Assembly (NCBI GenBank): GCA_947044405.1
Contig: CAMRHE010000021.1
Coordinates: 6,804,501 to 6,868,500 of the forward strand
Length of the DNA: 64,000 nt
Direction of reading: 5' to 3'
Source of the DNA: Leptodactylus fallax
Lineage: Eukaryota; Chordata; Amphibia; Anura; Leptodactylidae
Below are positions 13,610 to 24,749 of this stretch, one piece after another; within the stretch, counting starts at the first letter, position 1; every line of letters begins with the position of its first letter. The translations under genes and the position numbers were made by a program. Under the pieces are notes generated by a model. That model was not told the DNA's origin, ran no database searches, and was given only the letters and a program-made list of their open reading frames with translations.

Positions 13610-13814
13610 CTTGCTACTAATGCCGATTTCCTAGGATTAATAAGGGCTATCAAGAAGGTCTTAGATTCATTTTAAAGATCATTATGATAGTCACTACAGA
13701 TCTGGAGAAATTTGCTGTTAAAAACACTGTCAGGAATTGATTCTCAACTTTAAAATGAATGTAAGATCTTCTTGATAACCCTTATGAATCCTGAGAAGTG
13801 GCAATAGTAGCAAG
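13610..13814. repeat. Imperfect inverted repeat (foldback), arms about 67 bp
   Basis: The left arm 13610-13677 (ctactaatgcc...attcattttaaag) pairs with the right arm 13748-13814 (ctttaaaatgaat...ggcaatagtag) with a few mismatches, leaving a loop of 70 nt. No coding potential is present. It could be a foldback MITE, but I could not define a target duplication. Confidence 0.75.
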
Positions 13815-13878
13815 GATTATTACTGTATATATACATCCTTGGCTACTGAAGTGCCTCCCTGGCAAGACGTTTTTCATA

Positions 13879-14256
13879 CAGTGGGGAAAAAAAGTATTTA
13901 GTCAGCCACCAATTGTGCAAGTTCTTCCACTTAAACAGATGAGAGAGGCCTGTAATTGACATCATAGGTAGACCTCAACTATGAGAGACAAAATGAAAAA
14001 ACATATCTAGAAAATCACATTGTCTCATTTTTTAAGAATTTATTTGCAAATTATGGTGGAAAATAAGTATTTGGTCACCTACAAACAAGCAAGATTTCTG
14101 GCTCTCACAGACGTGTAACTTCTTCTTTAATAGGCTCCTCATTTTGTCTCTCATAGTTGAGGTCTACCTATGATGTCAATTACAGGCCTCGCTCATCTTT
14201 TTAAGTGGGAGAACTTGCACAATTGGTGGCTGACTAAATATTTTTTTTCCCCACTG
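13879..14256. mobile_element. Tc1-type MITE, 378 bp, TA-flanked
   Basis: The ends read CAGTGGGGAAAAAAAG and, in reverse complement, CAGTGGGGAAAAAAAA. TA dinucleotides flank both ends (13877-13878 and 14257-14258). The long arms (about 180 bp, with the motifs TTTAGTCAGCCACCAATTG and TAGACCTCAACTATGAGAG) match the terminal repeats of the 1.6-kb Tc1 element at 54356-55933, but the transposase region is absent. It is an internal-deletion derivative that needed transposase in trans. Confidence 0.93.
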
Positions 14257-14283
14257 TACGTCCTTGGCAGGGAAAGGTTTAAA

Positions 14284-14660
14284 TCACATTTTTATGTTAA
14301 ACATATTTTTTTTAAAGAATTTTTGATGATGGTTTAGATTTTCCAAATTAATATCTATATTTATAAAAAATCCTAAAAATCTTGCAATTCCAATTTTTGC
14401 CACTAATTCTAAAACATTCTGTGACTCCCTGTTTCCTAGAGGGACCTTCCATAGAAAGAACATAGGCCATAGACACAATGGTTTGGAGCAGACCCTGTTC
14501 ACTTGTATGAGATAGTTTTGTAGGCATGCTTTATGACCTGAGCAGAGGTCATTATATAGAAAGAGGAGTAAATAAGCTATAAAATCCTCTATTGTGATTG
14601 GTGGACTCTGTGTCTTCATATACATAATGACTGAGATTATCATTGTGCTGATAAGTGAGG
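14284..14660. repeat. Interspersed repeat related to 21064-21250 and 56320-56402
   Basis: The A+T-rich start (TTAAACATATTTTTTTTAAAGAATTTTTGATG) recurs at 56335-56402. The later part, with GGCATGCTTTATGACC and GGAGTAAATAAGC, recurs in diverged form at 21130-21200. No transposon class could be assigned. An open frame on the minus strand (14284-14643) has no recognisable domain. Confidence 0.5.
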
Positions 14661-14782
14661 TGGCTGCTTCAAAGAAATCTCCTACAGAAAATAAGAAGTC
14701 TCAGCAAATTATATGGCCTAATCAAAGTCAGAACTGCATGATTTTAGGAATTTTGTTAAATACAGATTATATGGAAAAATTT

Positions 14783-14844
14783 TAAAAACCTCACCAAAAA
14801 AATCTTTATTCTATACATTTGCATATTTTTTGGTGAGGTTTTTA
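14783..14844. repeat. Perfect 19-bp hairpin
   Basis: TAAAAACCTCACCAAAAAA (14783-14801) pairs perfectly with 14826-14844. The loop and adjacent stem base contain TATTCTATACATTTGCATAT, which recurs with one change in the loop of the neighbouring longer hairpin (14941-14964). Confidence 0.85.
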
Positions 14845-14856
14845 TATTTTTTTTAT

Positions 14857-15050
14857 TTAGTATGGTTGAAAAAAGAATTATGTTCATCAAGTTCAACCAA
14901 AGGATGGGGCATGGCTAAAGACACAAATGAAAGAAATGGGTATTCTATACATTTACATATTTTTACTCATTTCCTTCACTTGTGTCTTTAGCCATGTCCC
15001 ATCCTTTGATTGAACTTGATGGAAATAATTCTTTTTTTCAACCATACTAA
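14857..15050. mobile_element. Foldback MITE with arms of about 84 bp
   Basis: The left arm (14857-14940, beginning TTAGTATGGTTGAAAAAAG) pairs with the right arm (14966-15050, ending CAACCATACTAA) over almost its whole length with few mismatches, around a 25-nt loop. The ends are symmetrical TTAG...CTAA. The target duplication could be TA but cannot be separated from the palindrome. No coding capacity. Confidence 0.8.
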
Positions 15051-15179
15051 GTGTAAGTGGTGATATGGCCCACACAGAGCCCCAATCTCAACTGGATTTT
15101 GTGGGTTCATAGAGCCCTGTTGGGATTACATGAAGAGGCAGAAGCATATGAGCAAGTTTACATCCACAGAAGATCTGTT

Positions 15180-15430
15180 ATTCATTCTTTAAGATGTTTG
15201 GAACAACCTCTCTGCTGAGTTCCTTTAGAAACTGTGTGCAAGTGTACCTAGAATAACCTAGATGCTGTTTTGAAGGGAAAGGGTAGTTACACCAAATCTT
15301 GATTTGATTTAGATTTTTCTTAGGTTCATTCACTTTGTCTTATCTTAATTGACAAAAATAAACTATTATCACTTCTATTTTTTAAGGCATTCTTAGCGTA
15401 TTTTCTCACAACTGAATTTTTTTCTGCTTG
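15180..15430 (+). pseudogene. Tc1-like element 3' end fragment
   Basis: The reading begins with a degenerate transposase C-terminus (WNNLSAEF, then a stop, then KLCASVPR) of the type ending Tc1 transposases that close with a lysine-rich KGG motif. It continues into an A+T-rich tail (TTGACAAAAATAAACTATT) typical of that subfamily's 3' region. Several stops interrupt it. The rest of the element is not adjacent. Confidence 0.65.
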
Positions 15431-17018
15431 ACCAATTAAGTTTCAAATTCCGCACCACCAGAAGTAATTTTCCACCTTCCATTCGCTTCAGTGGAAGGAA
15501 TCATGTGGATTCCACCTGAAGAACATGACACTTATTTTTTCCACTACCTGAAAAAATCAGCTAGAGGAATAGAAAAAATCTCTGAGTCTTTGTCTCCAAT
15601 TGAATTCACTGCCAATTCCATTGTGTGAAATGTGTCAACCTCTGAGCAGATTAGGAATTAAACTTTGTTCCTGTCCACCCAGGTGCCTGCTATTAGTTTG
15701 TACTTATTGAGGCTCTGAACTCAAATTGTTGGATTGCTGAAATACTGACCATTGGCCTGTTATTGAAATTTGCTTGTCTTCTGATTTAGGCTCTGACGAT
15801 ACCTCTCCGAATGACCTTTTGTGTTGGACACATTCACTCTTCTGATTCATCCCTCTGGTTTAGTTTTGCCTTGTGAGTTTGTTGTGAGTTCTGGTTTGAC
15901 TTCAGTTTGTAGAGTGTTTTTTTCTTATACCATTTTCTGTGGTGATAACTTGGGTCCAAATTCAGCACAAGTCCATCTGGCTTTGTGGCTGATGCTAGTG
16001 AAGAAGTTTGGGTGCCCAAGATCTCACTCTCAGTGGTGTGTGAGATTTAGATGTAGTGTATTCTACTACTCTCTGTTGTCAGCCAGATCTTGCAATTTTT
16101 GATATTTCCTCCAGTGAAAATATCCTAACAGTTCCATACGGAATGTATTAGTATCATTCTATCTTCTAATTAAATTGATTAACGTTAAGCTAAATAGTGC
16201 TGCTAAATGACTTTCTATAAAATATATTACAAATGGAGGTTTCTACTTTATTGCAGATATTAATAAACTCTAGTAATAAGATGTTTACTTGATGTGCTGT
16301 TTAATAAAAAAAACTATTTCTTTTATCCTATTACCCAATGTTTTTGTTTTAAATATTTATAACAATTTTAAGAGCTTATTATCTTAAAAAACATAAATGA
16401 TCTCTCAAGCAATATTAGTTTTAATCAACTCCCACTTCTAGAAAGTGGAGATACCTTGAGCTTAGCCAGAGTACGACATAAATAACGATAAAACCTAATT
16501 AGCAATGAAAGATATTTTGCAGTTTGGTGTAAAACTTTGTATTCCAGACTGTGACATCCTTGTAAATGAGTCTCAGCTTTGTTTGCATTCATTTAGTTTA
16601 TCTTCATTCTACAGGAAATCATTAATGAAATTAATCCACTGCTGTGAGCAGGCTGTGGCAGGACGTTTGAAGACACTCCTGCTATGCAAGTAATTGGTGA
16701 TCTTCCCAGAACTGCCTTTTACAGGGGTTTGTCTCACAATAAATCCTTGTTCTGAAACTCAAACAAATGACATAAGGTTAACATGGTGTAATTTAATGTT
16801 AGAAGCTGGCTTAGTGATAGCAATCTTAATTCATGAAGCCTGCAAATCTTAACTAGGTTATAAAACCTCATTCATGTGGCCTACATATAATATTTTATTT
16901 AAAAAGGAACAAACTATTTTTCCTTCAAACCATTATTTTTTTATAAAATCAGGCAAATGATAGTTTGACTGGAATTTGCCAAGAGGCACTTAATGGACAC
17001 TTAAGGTGGCCATATAGA
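15431..17018. other. No recognised gene
   Basis: This is A+T-rich non-coding sequence. The open frames at 15821-16102 (+) and 15834-16019 (-) overlap on opposite strands and show no domain. I see no clear inverted or tandem repeat. Confidence 0.4.
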
Positions 17019-20000
17019 TTAACCCCTTTATGACACAGCCCAAAAGTGCATTAAGGACCAGGCCTGATTTTTCAAAACTGACATGTGTCACTTTAAATGA
17101 CAATAACTTTGAGATGCTTTAACTTACATAAGTGATTTTGAGATTGTTTTTTCGTGACACATTGTACTTCATGTTAATGGTAAACATTGATCAATATTTA
17201 GGATTCATTTATAAAAAAAAATAGGAAATTTGATGGAAATTTGGAAAAATATCGCAATTTAAGAAGTGGGTCATAGTCATAACACCCAAATACATTAATA
17301 AATATTATCTTCCATATATCTGCTTTATATTGACATCATATTTTAATCGTCCTTTAATTTATTTTGGATGTTAGAAGGCTTATAAGTGTAACAGCGATTT
17401 TCCAGATTTACAAGAAAATTTCCCAAACTAATTTCTCAGGGACCACTTCAGATCTGAAGGGGATTATAAAGGCCTATATATTAGAAACCCCCCATAAATT
17501 ACCCCATTTTCAAAACTACACTCCTCAAATAATTCAAAACAGCATTTCATGGGAATTAAAAAATATAGGGATGAAATTTAGACATTTCATTATTTTTCAA
17601 TAATAGCCCTAAAATTAACACATTCACAAAGGGTTAAAGGAGAAAATACATCTCAAAGTTTGTTATGCAATTTCTCCTGAGCACAGAAATACCCCACATG
17701 TGGGTGTAAACTGATGTTTTGGCGAACGGCAGCGCACAGAAGGGAAGGAGCGACACTGGACATTTGAAAAGCAGATTTTGCTGGATTAGTTTTCAGGTGC
17801 CATGTCTCATTTGCCCCTAGAGTACCAAAACAATGGAAACTCTCCAAAAGTGACCCAATTTTGGAAACTACATCCCTGACAGATTTTATCACGTGGTATA
17901 GTGAGCATTTTGACCCCACAGCCATTTCATAGATTTTATTAACATTGGGATATGTAAATGAAAAATGACTAAAACGTCACTTTATCCCTAAAGTTTTCGT
18001 TTTCACAATGGCTTAATAATAATAACAATAATAATAATCCTTTAATAGTCCCACCATGGAGAAATTAAGTGTGTTTCAGCCGCAAAGATAAACAATACAA
18101 ATACAACATATACAAGAATGTTCCAAGATAGAGGCATTTCATTGATAGTAGACAGACAGATAAGAAGTAGCGGGAGGGGTGGTTCCCAATATGTTGCGCC
18201 CACTTTGTGTCATCAGAAACATGAACTCCTAAAACTATTAAGTGGGCTATCTCGGGTACAAAAAAAGTTGTATATATGGGAGTTAACTTCTACTTGGGCA
18301 CACAGCAGGACCCAGAAGGGAATGAGCACTGCACTTTTTAACTTTTGGAGTACAGATTTAGAGGGACTTTCTGTATGCCATGTTTTTGCAGAGCCCAGGA
18401 GGTGCCAGTAAACTGGAATTCCCCAAGAAGTGACCCCTTTTTGTAGGGGCAATTTTAGGGTCTTTGCAAATGTGACATGGCGTCCAAAAACCAAGAATAT
18501 AAATCTGTGCTCCAAAAGCACATAGCGCTCCTTCACATCTGCACCCTGCTGTGTGCCCAAACAGCAGTTTATGCCCACATGTATGAAACTGTTGTACCCC
18601 GGATATCGTACTTAATAATGCCATATGTGAGTATAAAAATGCTGTTTGGACACAGCTGGACACAGAAGGGAAGGAGCACTGTTTTGGTTTTTGGAGCACA
18701 GTTTGGTTTTTGGACATCATGCCACTTTTGCAGAGCCTCTGAATTGCCAGTAAAATGAAATCCGCAGTGAACATTTTTAACCCTTGAGCGTTGCATTAAT
18801 TTAATTTCCAGAAATGAATGCACAGCTGATAATGAAAAGTGAAAATTGCAATTTTTCCAGAGATACGCCAATTCAGTGCCCGATATGTTGTGCCCAGCTT
18901 GTGTTCGCAGAGAGACACACACAACAACTTTTGGAGCATTGATCTCTGATACAAGCCGGGCACAACATATTACGCACTGAAATGACGCATTCCTGGAAAA
19001 ATTGTCATTTTCTCCTATCACCATCATCTGCGTATTCATTTCTGGATCCGTCTAAATCTGTATACCCAAATATGACATTAAGTACGCTATCCTGGGTACA
19101 CCAGTGTCATACATGTGGGCATAAACTGCAGTTTGGGCACACAGCAGGGCGCAGAAGGGAAGGAGTGCTATGTGGCTTTTGGAGCGCAGATTTAGATGTT
19201 TGGTATCTGGACGGCATGTCATGCTTGCAGAGCCTCTAAGGTTCCAAGACAGTGGAATTCTTAGGGAGTGACCCCATTTTAAAAACTGCACCCCTCAAAG
19301 AATTTATCAAGGGGTGTAGTGAGAATTAGTATCCCAGGCAGGAATGCACAGCGGATGGTGCAGAGTGAAAATGCAAGTTGTGCAGAGTACATGGGGAACA
19401 TCAAATTCCCTACTATATCTCCACACTGGGGGTCACTTCTGGTGTCTTTTTCCTTGTTAGCTCTAAATCTGGGGGATACCATAATATACGCTTGTACAGC
19501 TTATACATTCCCTTCCTGCCGCAGCCAGTTGTGTTCTAATGATTTGGCAATTTTTGGGGTTTTTGTCTTCACATTGTGCAAGCTATATATATATTTTTTA
19601 TTTTTCTGCATTTTGTAGTTGCCGATGCATTTTGTAATTAAACCATATTTTGGTGCCTATAACTTATTGACTAAATTTTATTAACTCTTATTTTGGTGGA
19701 TTAAAAAAAAAAAAACATAAATTCTGGCATTGCGTTTTACCTTTTACATTTTTTGCCATGCAGCATAGAGCATAAGTAACATGTTACCTTTATTCTGCGG
19801 ATCGGTACATTTATGACGATACCTAATTTATATTGTTTTTTTATGTGTTACTAATTTTGCAGAACAAAAACACATTTGGGGACATAAATCAATTATTTTT
19901 GCATCACCTTCTGAGATGTGTAACATTTTTACTTTTTGGTTGACATAATTGGTTGAGGTCTAATTTTTTGCAGGACGACCTATGCTTTTTATTGGTACTG

Positions 20001-20587
20001 TTTTGCGGTACATGTGACTTTGATAACTTTTTATAGCATAATTTGTAATGTGAGATGGCAATAAATCATTACTTCCAGCGTTTTTTTTTTCCCTCAATAT
20101 TCACCATGTAGGTTACATAATGTTTCAGCTTTATTGTACAGGTTGTTGTGGAAGCGGAGATAATAGATATGTATTGTTTTTATTAATTTTTTTTTTTTTA
20201 TATACAATTCCTGACATCCCGGCAGGATCAACCAGGTACTGGGGGCTCCTAGCAGCCTGGGGTCACTGGCCAGACCCTGGGCTGCAGAAAATACATATAG
20301 GCACCCCCGATCTCACTCCGGGGAGTGTTGGGGGGGGGGGGATTGGCAACATGGCGGAACCCCTTGGATGCGGCATCCAAGGGGTTAAAACCTCAGATTG
20401 GAGCTCAGTTCTGATGGGTGGTTATGGAGCAGAGTGTTAGCTATAAGTTACAGCTAACACCTGCTCCCGATGCTGCCCGCTCAGATGGTGAGCTGGCAGC
20501 CATCACAGGGCATACTATTACAACCACTTGCGCCAAGTACTTGGCGCCAGGGACGTAATAGTACGTCATTCATTGTTAAGGGGTTAA
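17019..20587 (+). mobile_element. TTAA-flanked non-autonomous DNA element, about 3.6 kb
   Basis: The left edge reads TTAACCCCTTTATGACA (17019). The right edge is AATGTTAAGGGGTTAA-like and ends at 20587, giving short inverted ends within TTAA sites. TTAA duplication is typical of piggyBac and Kolobok transposases; the class is inferred. The interior (17500-19330) consists of the repeated units also seen at 881-3269. The right part holds hairpins: GCGCCAAGTACTTGGCGC is an 18-nt perfect palindrome at 20530-20547, and AACCCCTTGGATGC forms a stem near 20361-20390. No transposase is visible. It carries a LINE 3' end at 18013-18182. Confidence 0.65.
18013..18182 (-). repeat. Non-LTR retrotransposon 3' end fragment
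   Basis: On the minus strand this ends GGGACTATTAAAGG followed by an (ATT)n-like tail. It matches 53780-53932, which is the same LINE 3' end in plus orientation. The sequence on either side resumes the TTAA-element repeat, so it is a short 5'-truncated insertion. An L2/Rex1-type origin is inferred. Confidence 0.75.
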
Positions 20588-23164
20588 AAGAGGTGTCCAT
20601 TCAAAAAATTAAAGCTGAGCTACAATAGTGTGGCATAGTCGCTACACAATATACAGAGCTGCCTGCTTCTGAATTCATACACTCTGTACACTGCAGATAT
20701 CAGATGCTCCATGGGGGTGCCATTGGAAGTCTCCCACTAATCTCATATTGATGACCTATCCTAAGAATAGACAATCAGTAGGTCGGCAGAAACCTGCAAT
20801 TTCAGCAGAATTGGCTAATCATGTAATGTGTATGGGAGCTTCCTGACTTTTTTCTTGACAGCAGAACTTGGACTCCAGCATGCCTGATGCTTTATGTTCT
20901 TAAAGAGAATTCATCATTATATTAATAGGAATCTTTTTTTTTTTTTAGCAATTCAACCAGATAGTGTCTGTCTGACTATAGTTTTTTTAATTACTTGTTC
21001 TGCACATAATTAAGGGGCAGCCATCTTTACTCAGCTGCTGTCGAGAGTACTTAGTGATATGCTTTACAGCAGCCACATGGACCATAGGCAGCAGTAGTCT
21101 GGACATGACTCATTGACTTCTATGGGAGAGTTTTCTAGACGTGCTTTACGACCAATACAAATGTCATTCTCCTGGGAGGGGGAGTAGATAAACTGTGAAC
21201 ATAACCTATTGTTACTGGTGAGTCCTACAATAGAGATGTTGTCTTTCATTGTAATACTGCATGTAATGATAATTAAATAACTGCTGAAAGGGAAAAGAAT
21301 GGTGTATAGAATGGCAAGTGTCAGACTATTGTTGGGCTTAGTGGCCAGTTTGAAAAGAAGGAGTTTAAGATTATTTTTTAATTTAAGTAATGACATGGAC
21401 ATATTTTAAAGTATTTAATAACATATAAACTTCCCGTCAACAAAATTGGCTCAGAAAATAGAATACAATATTTCAAAATATGCTATATAAAGCACATAAA
21501 AATCCTCACTTCCTTCCTAAAACTTAAATTTTAAATATAATAATTAAAATTACCGCAATCTCTGTGTGTGAAAAGTATTTTCATGATGTTTTCTTTCACT
21601 TTATTGAAAATAGCGTTGTTGCTAACACACACTGAGAAGCTGGTATATAAAGATGTCTGGGATTATGAGAAATTAACCCACAGGTTGGGGATGGCTTAAC
21701 AGTAGTGTACTGCTAAGGCCAGTGATGGGCTGAAGTTATTTGTTGTGATGTGATATCTACACTACAGCTTGGTCAACAAACACTGGCAGGCATCAGCATA
21801 GACCCCGCGCAAGCTTAGTGGGGGATTCAGCCAGTGACTTGGCTGGATGGCCATCTCAGAGCATTTCCTGTGGAGTCAGGAAGAAACAAAACTCAGTGCA
21901 GTCCAGGGTAACCTACGGGCTACAGCAGTTACTAATAAAATGTCTTTTGTATTAGTAAAAATGCTTTGCCAAATCTTTGTAGGCTAGCAATGTATCATCA
22001 GTGTCAGGAAAGTTTGTTTATCCAACATTACATTTACAATAGCCATGCCTTTATGAGTGAACATGCATTTCTAAACACATTCCATCAGGCTTGCATTGTT
22101 CTTCGGTTAACACCACACAACAGTCATTTTTTTTCATTTAAAAGTAGAGAATCTTCTACCTAACAATTTACATACATAAAATAGAAAAGAATAAAATAAT
22201 AAAGCCAGTACATATCATGGTCCACTGCTGATACTGACATGTTAAAGGACAAATTATATTTTAGGTAATAAAAGCAAGTGGTGAATCAAGAAAAAGTATA
22301 GATAGAGAGGTAGAAATGGGCAGTCTGGTCTATTAAATTCAATGTCTCATAAACTGTCTTCCTGAAATATAGTTTGTAAAAAATGTTCATGTTTTAAGAA
22401 TTGCCACTAAAGCAGAATCAGACACATGCATTTTGGGAGGTACTTTCATGTTTCTTAGGATCTGTCAATATATGTGTAGCACGACCTGCCCCCAGTTGTC
22501 GTCCTCCTCTCTCTGTCTGCTTCACTACTTTCCCAGGGTGTGTGCGCTGTAAAATTCTTTTGCCTGTTTGCAACTACTCCACTTCATCTGTGGGCAATTT
22601 AAGGCACCTTTTCCCACAGCACGGTGTCTGATCAAAAAGGTTCCTAGCTTGCTAGTAATAAACATTGCTTGTATATTACAGTGAATGAACTTTGCCTGTT
22701 CCTTTGCTGCCACATGCCAGCATCTCTTGACTTACCTGGGTTAGCTGTCACTGAGCAGAGACTGTGTTCCTAGAGGTAGTGACCTGAAGGTTCCCTGCAG
22801 CGGAGTCCATTTTAAAAACCAGGGAACAATCTAGGCAATGCCCTCATGATCATCTCTAAGCCACATTCATTCAGTGACAGTGTGTCCTCACCCGATGCAT
22901 CACACTATGTGTGGGGACTGTCAGACTGCCTTCAGAATCTGCTGTGGGGTGTGTTTTTTTTTTCCTTAATCAAACTAGGCAAGCAGGCAGCCCAATATGG
23001 ATGGCCCTGAGGCAGTTAAGCCCATAGACAAATCACCTATCAAACTTACACCACCATATATGATTGAATGCTGTATATAGTTATTACAACATATGCCTTT
23101 GTGTTCTCGAAAAATGCACTGACTTTTTTGTCTATAGAACATTGTTATAAATGGCTTGAGGATC
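20588..23164. other. Gene-free stretch with diverged interspersed repeats
   Basis: About 20610-20790 (ATTGATGACCTATCCTAAG) resembles 35580-35840, a repeat ending in a GATATTGATGAC motif. About 21064-21400 is related to 14450-14660. The rest, including 21600-22700, shows no recognisable coding sequence. A frame at 22401-22631 has no domain. Confidence 0.4.
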
Positions 23165-24385
23165 ATTCAGATTATTTATTTTCAAAGCACCATTCATTTC
23201 CTTTGTGCTTTACATTATACATATAAAATACAAAATACACAAAAACAAGTATAGGATAGAAGGCCCTGCCCGCAAGGGCTTACAATCTATGCAGGAAGGG
23301 GGAAAGAGGCAGTAGGTGAGGGTAGAAGCTGTTCAGATGGTGGTGTGGTGACAGTGGGGTTATTTAAAGAGAACCTGTCGCCACATACAAAATGCTAAAT
23401 GCCATACATCATTTGATTCTCGCTGTGCCCCTGAACAATTTTGTATTCATCTTTTTAAAATAAGTCCACATATTCAAAAGATATGGCCCCTGTAAAGGTA
23501 GATAAAAACTACTCTGATTATCCAAATGGCTGGTAATCTTTTGTTTTTCTCTGAGAAAATAAAAGATTCCCACCCACATGGAGAATCAGGACTACAGTAG
23601 TTTACACATGTAACCATACAGAGGCCATATCTTTTCAATGGGTGGACGGATTTTAAAAAGAAAAACAACAGATTGTTCAGGGGCACAGCAAGAAAGAAAC
23701 AATCTATGTTATTTAGCATTTTCGACTTGGTGACAGCCCCTCTTTAAGTTTACTGGCTTTACTGATGAGTCTTCTGGGTCCTCTTGAAGGTTGTAATTGT
23801 GGGAGACAGTGTTATGTATCATGGTAGTGAGTTCAAGAGTATGGGGGATGCACAGGAGAAGTCTTGGAAGCGGTTATGTGAAGAGAGGATAAGAGCAGAG
23901 CGAAGAAGGCGGTCTTGAGAGGATTGAAGATTACTTGTGGGGAAGTATTGAGGATTAGGTCAAATATGTATGGAGGAGACAGGTTGCAGATAGCCTTGTT
24001 AGCATTTTAAACTCTATTCATCAGCCGTTGGATAGCCAGTGGATTGGCAAAGGGGAGAGGCCAATGAAAAATGAGGAGAGAAGTGGATTAAGCAAGCAGA
24101 AGAGATCATGGAGGGGAGTGAGATCATTTATTGGGAGACAACAGAAAATCATGTTGCAATAGTCTAAGCATGAGATGAGGGGGTGTGGGCTAGCATTTTT
24201 GTAGTTTCAGGGGTGAAGAAAGAGCAGATTTGATGAATGTTTTTGACTTGGCGGGAGGTGTTGAGAATTTGTATATGAGGCTTGAATTACAGATTCAAGG
24301 CTGAATCAAAGGTTATCCCAAGGCAACGGGCTTATGGGACTGGGTACGTGTAGCACCAATAAAGCGTACCTCCAGTTCTAAACTA
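23165..24385 (-). pseudogene. L2-like LINE, 3' half (RT C-terminus and 3' UTR)
   Basis: Read on the minus strand, the segment gives decayed reverse transcriptase C-terminal motifs: a LGITFDSALN-like block, then CNMIFCCLP, then IHWLS. A 3' UTR follows, ending in the L2-type tail TAATGTAAAGCACAAAGG and AAATAAATAATC near 23165-23220. Stops and frame breaks are frequent. It is interrupted by the MITE at 23364-23747 and separated from its 5' half (26404-27665) by other insertions. Confidence 0.7.
23364..23747. mobile_element. TTAA-flanked foldback MITE, about 380 bp
   Basis: TTAA at both ends (23364-23367 and 23744-23747) bounds AGAGAACCTGTCGCC on the left and GGTGACAGCCCCTCT on the right. The two halves are inverted copies over almost the whole length; for example CTGTGCCCCTGAACAAT at 23429-23446 recurs inverted near 23674. 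It lies inside the L2 3' half. A piggyBac- or Kolobok-type mobiliser is inferred from the TTAA site. Confidence 0.88.
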
Positions 24386-24747
24386 TTTTTCATAAAAGAG
24401 TAGTGAATTTGAATATAAGAAACTTTGTAATATATTTTATTAAGGAGATCTGTTTCATTTGCCACTTTTTAAGCTTTTTTCTACTCATCTTCAATCTGAC
24501 TGCTTGTTTATATTATATTCATCTCTGTAGTCAGCCTCACAAGCAGAGCTCTATGGAAAAGGGAGAGGTGGAGAAGAATTCTCCTGCTAGCCTGTTATTT
24601 GATTTATTGCCTCATTTTGTGCACTAGTAGCCTCTTATCTACAACCTAGCAGTTTTAAGAGTTCAGAATAGCATAGTGAAAAAATGGCATTTGAGCGTCT
24701 TTTCTATCCCCGCTCCCCCCTTCATAGAGTAATATGTAGCAGGTAAC
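24386..24747. other. Unclassified sequence between the L2 half and the Tc1 element
   Basis: This is neither L2 nor Tc1. It is A+T-rich on the left with a purine-rich AAAGGGAGAGGTGGAGAAG stretch near 24555. It probably records another insertion or a rearrangement within the LINE. Confidence 0.3.
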
Positions 24748-24749
24748 TA

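Noticed and set aside
15821..16102. 93-codon plus-strand frame
   Set aside because: Overlapped by an antisense frame at 15834-16019, no domain, A+T-rich surroundings; treated as chance.
22401..22631. 76-codon Cys-containing frame, possible small secreted protein
   Set aside because: No signal peptide, no cysteine pattern I recognise, and the start context is unremarkable.
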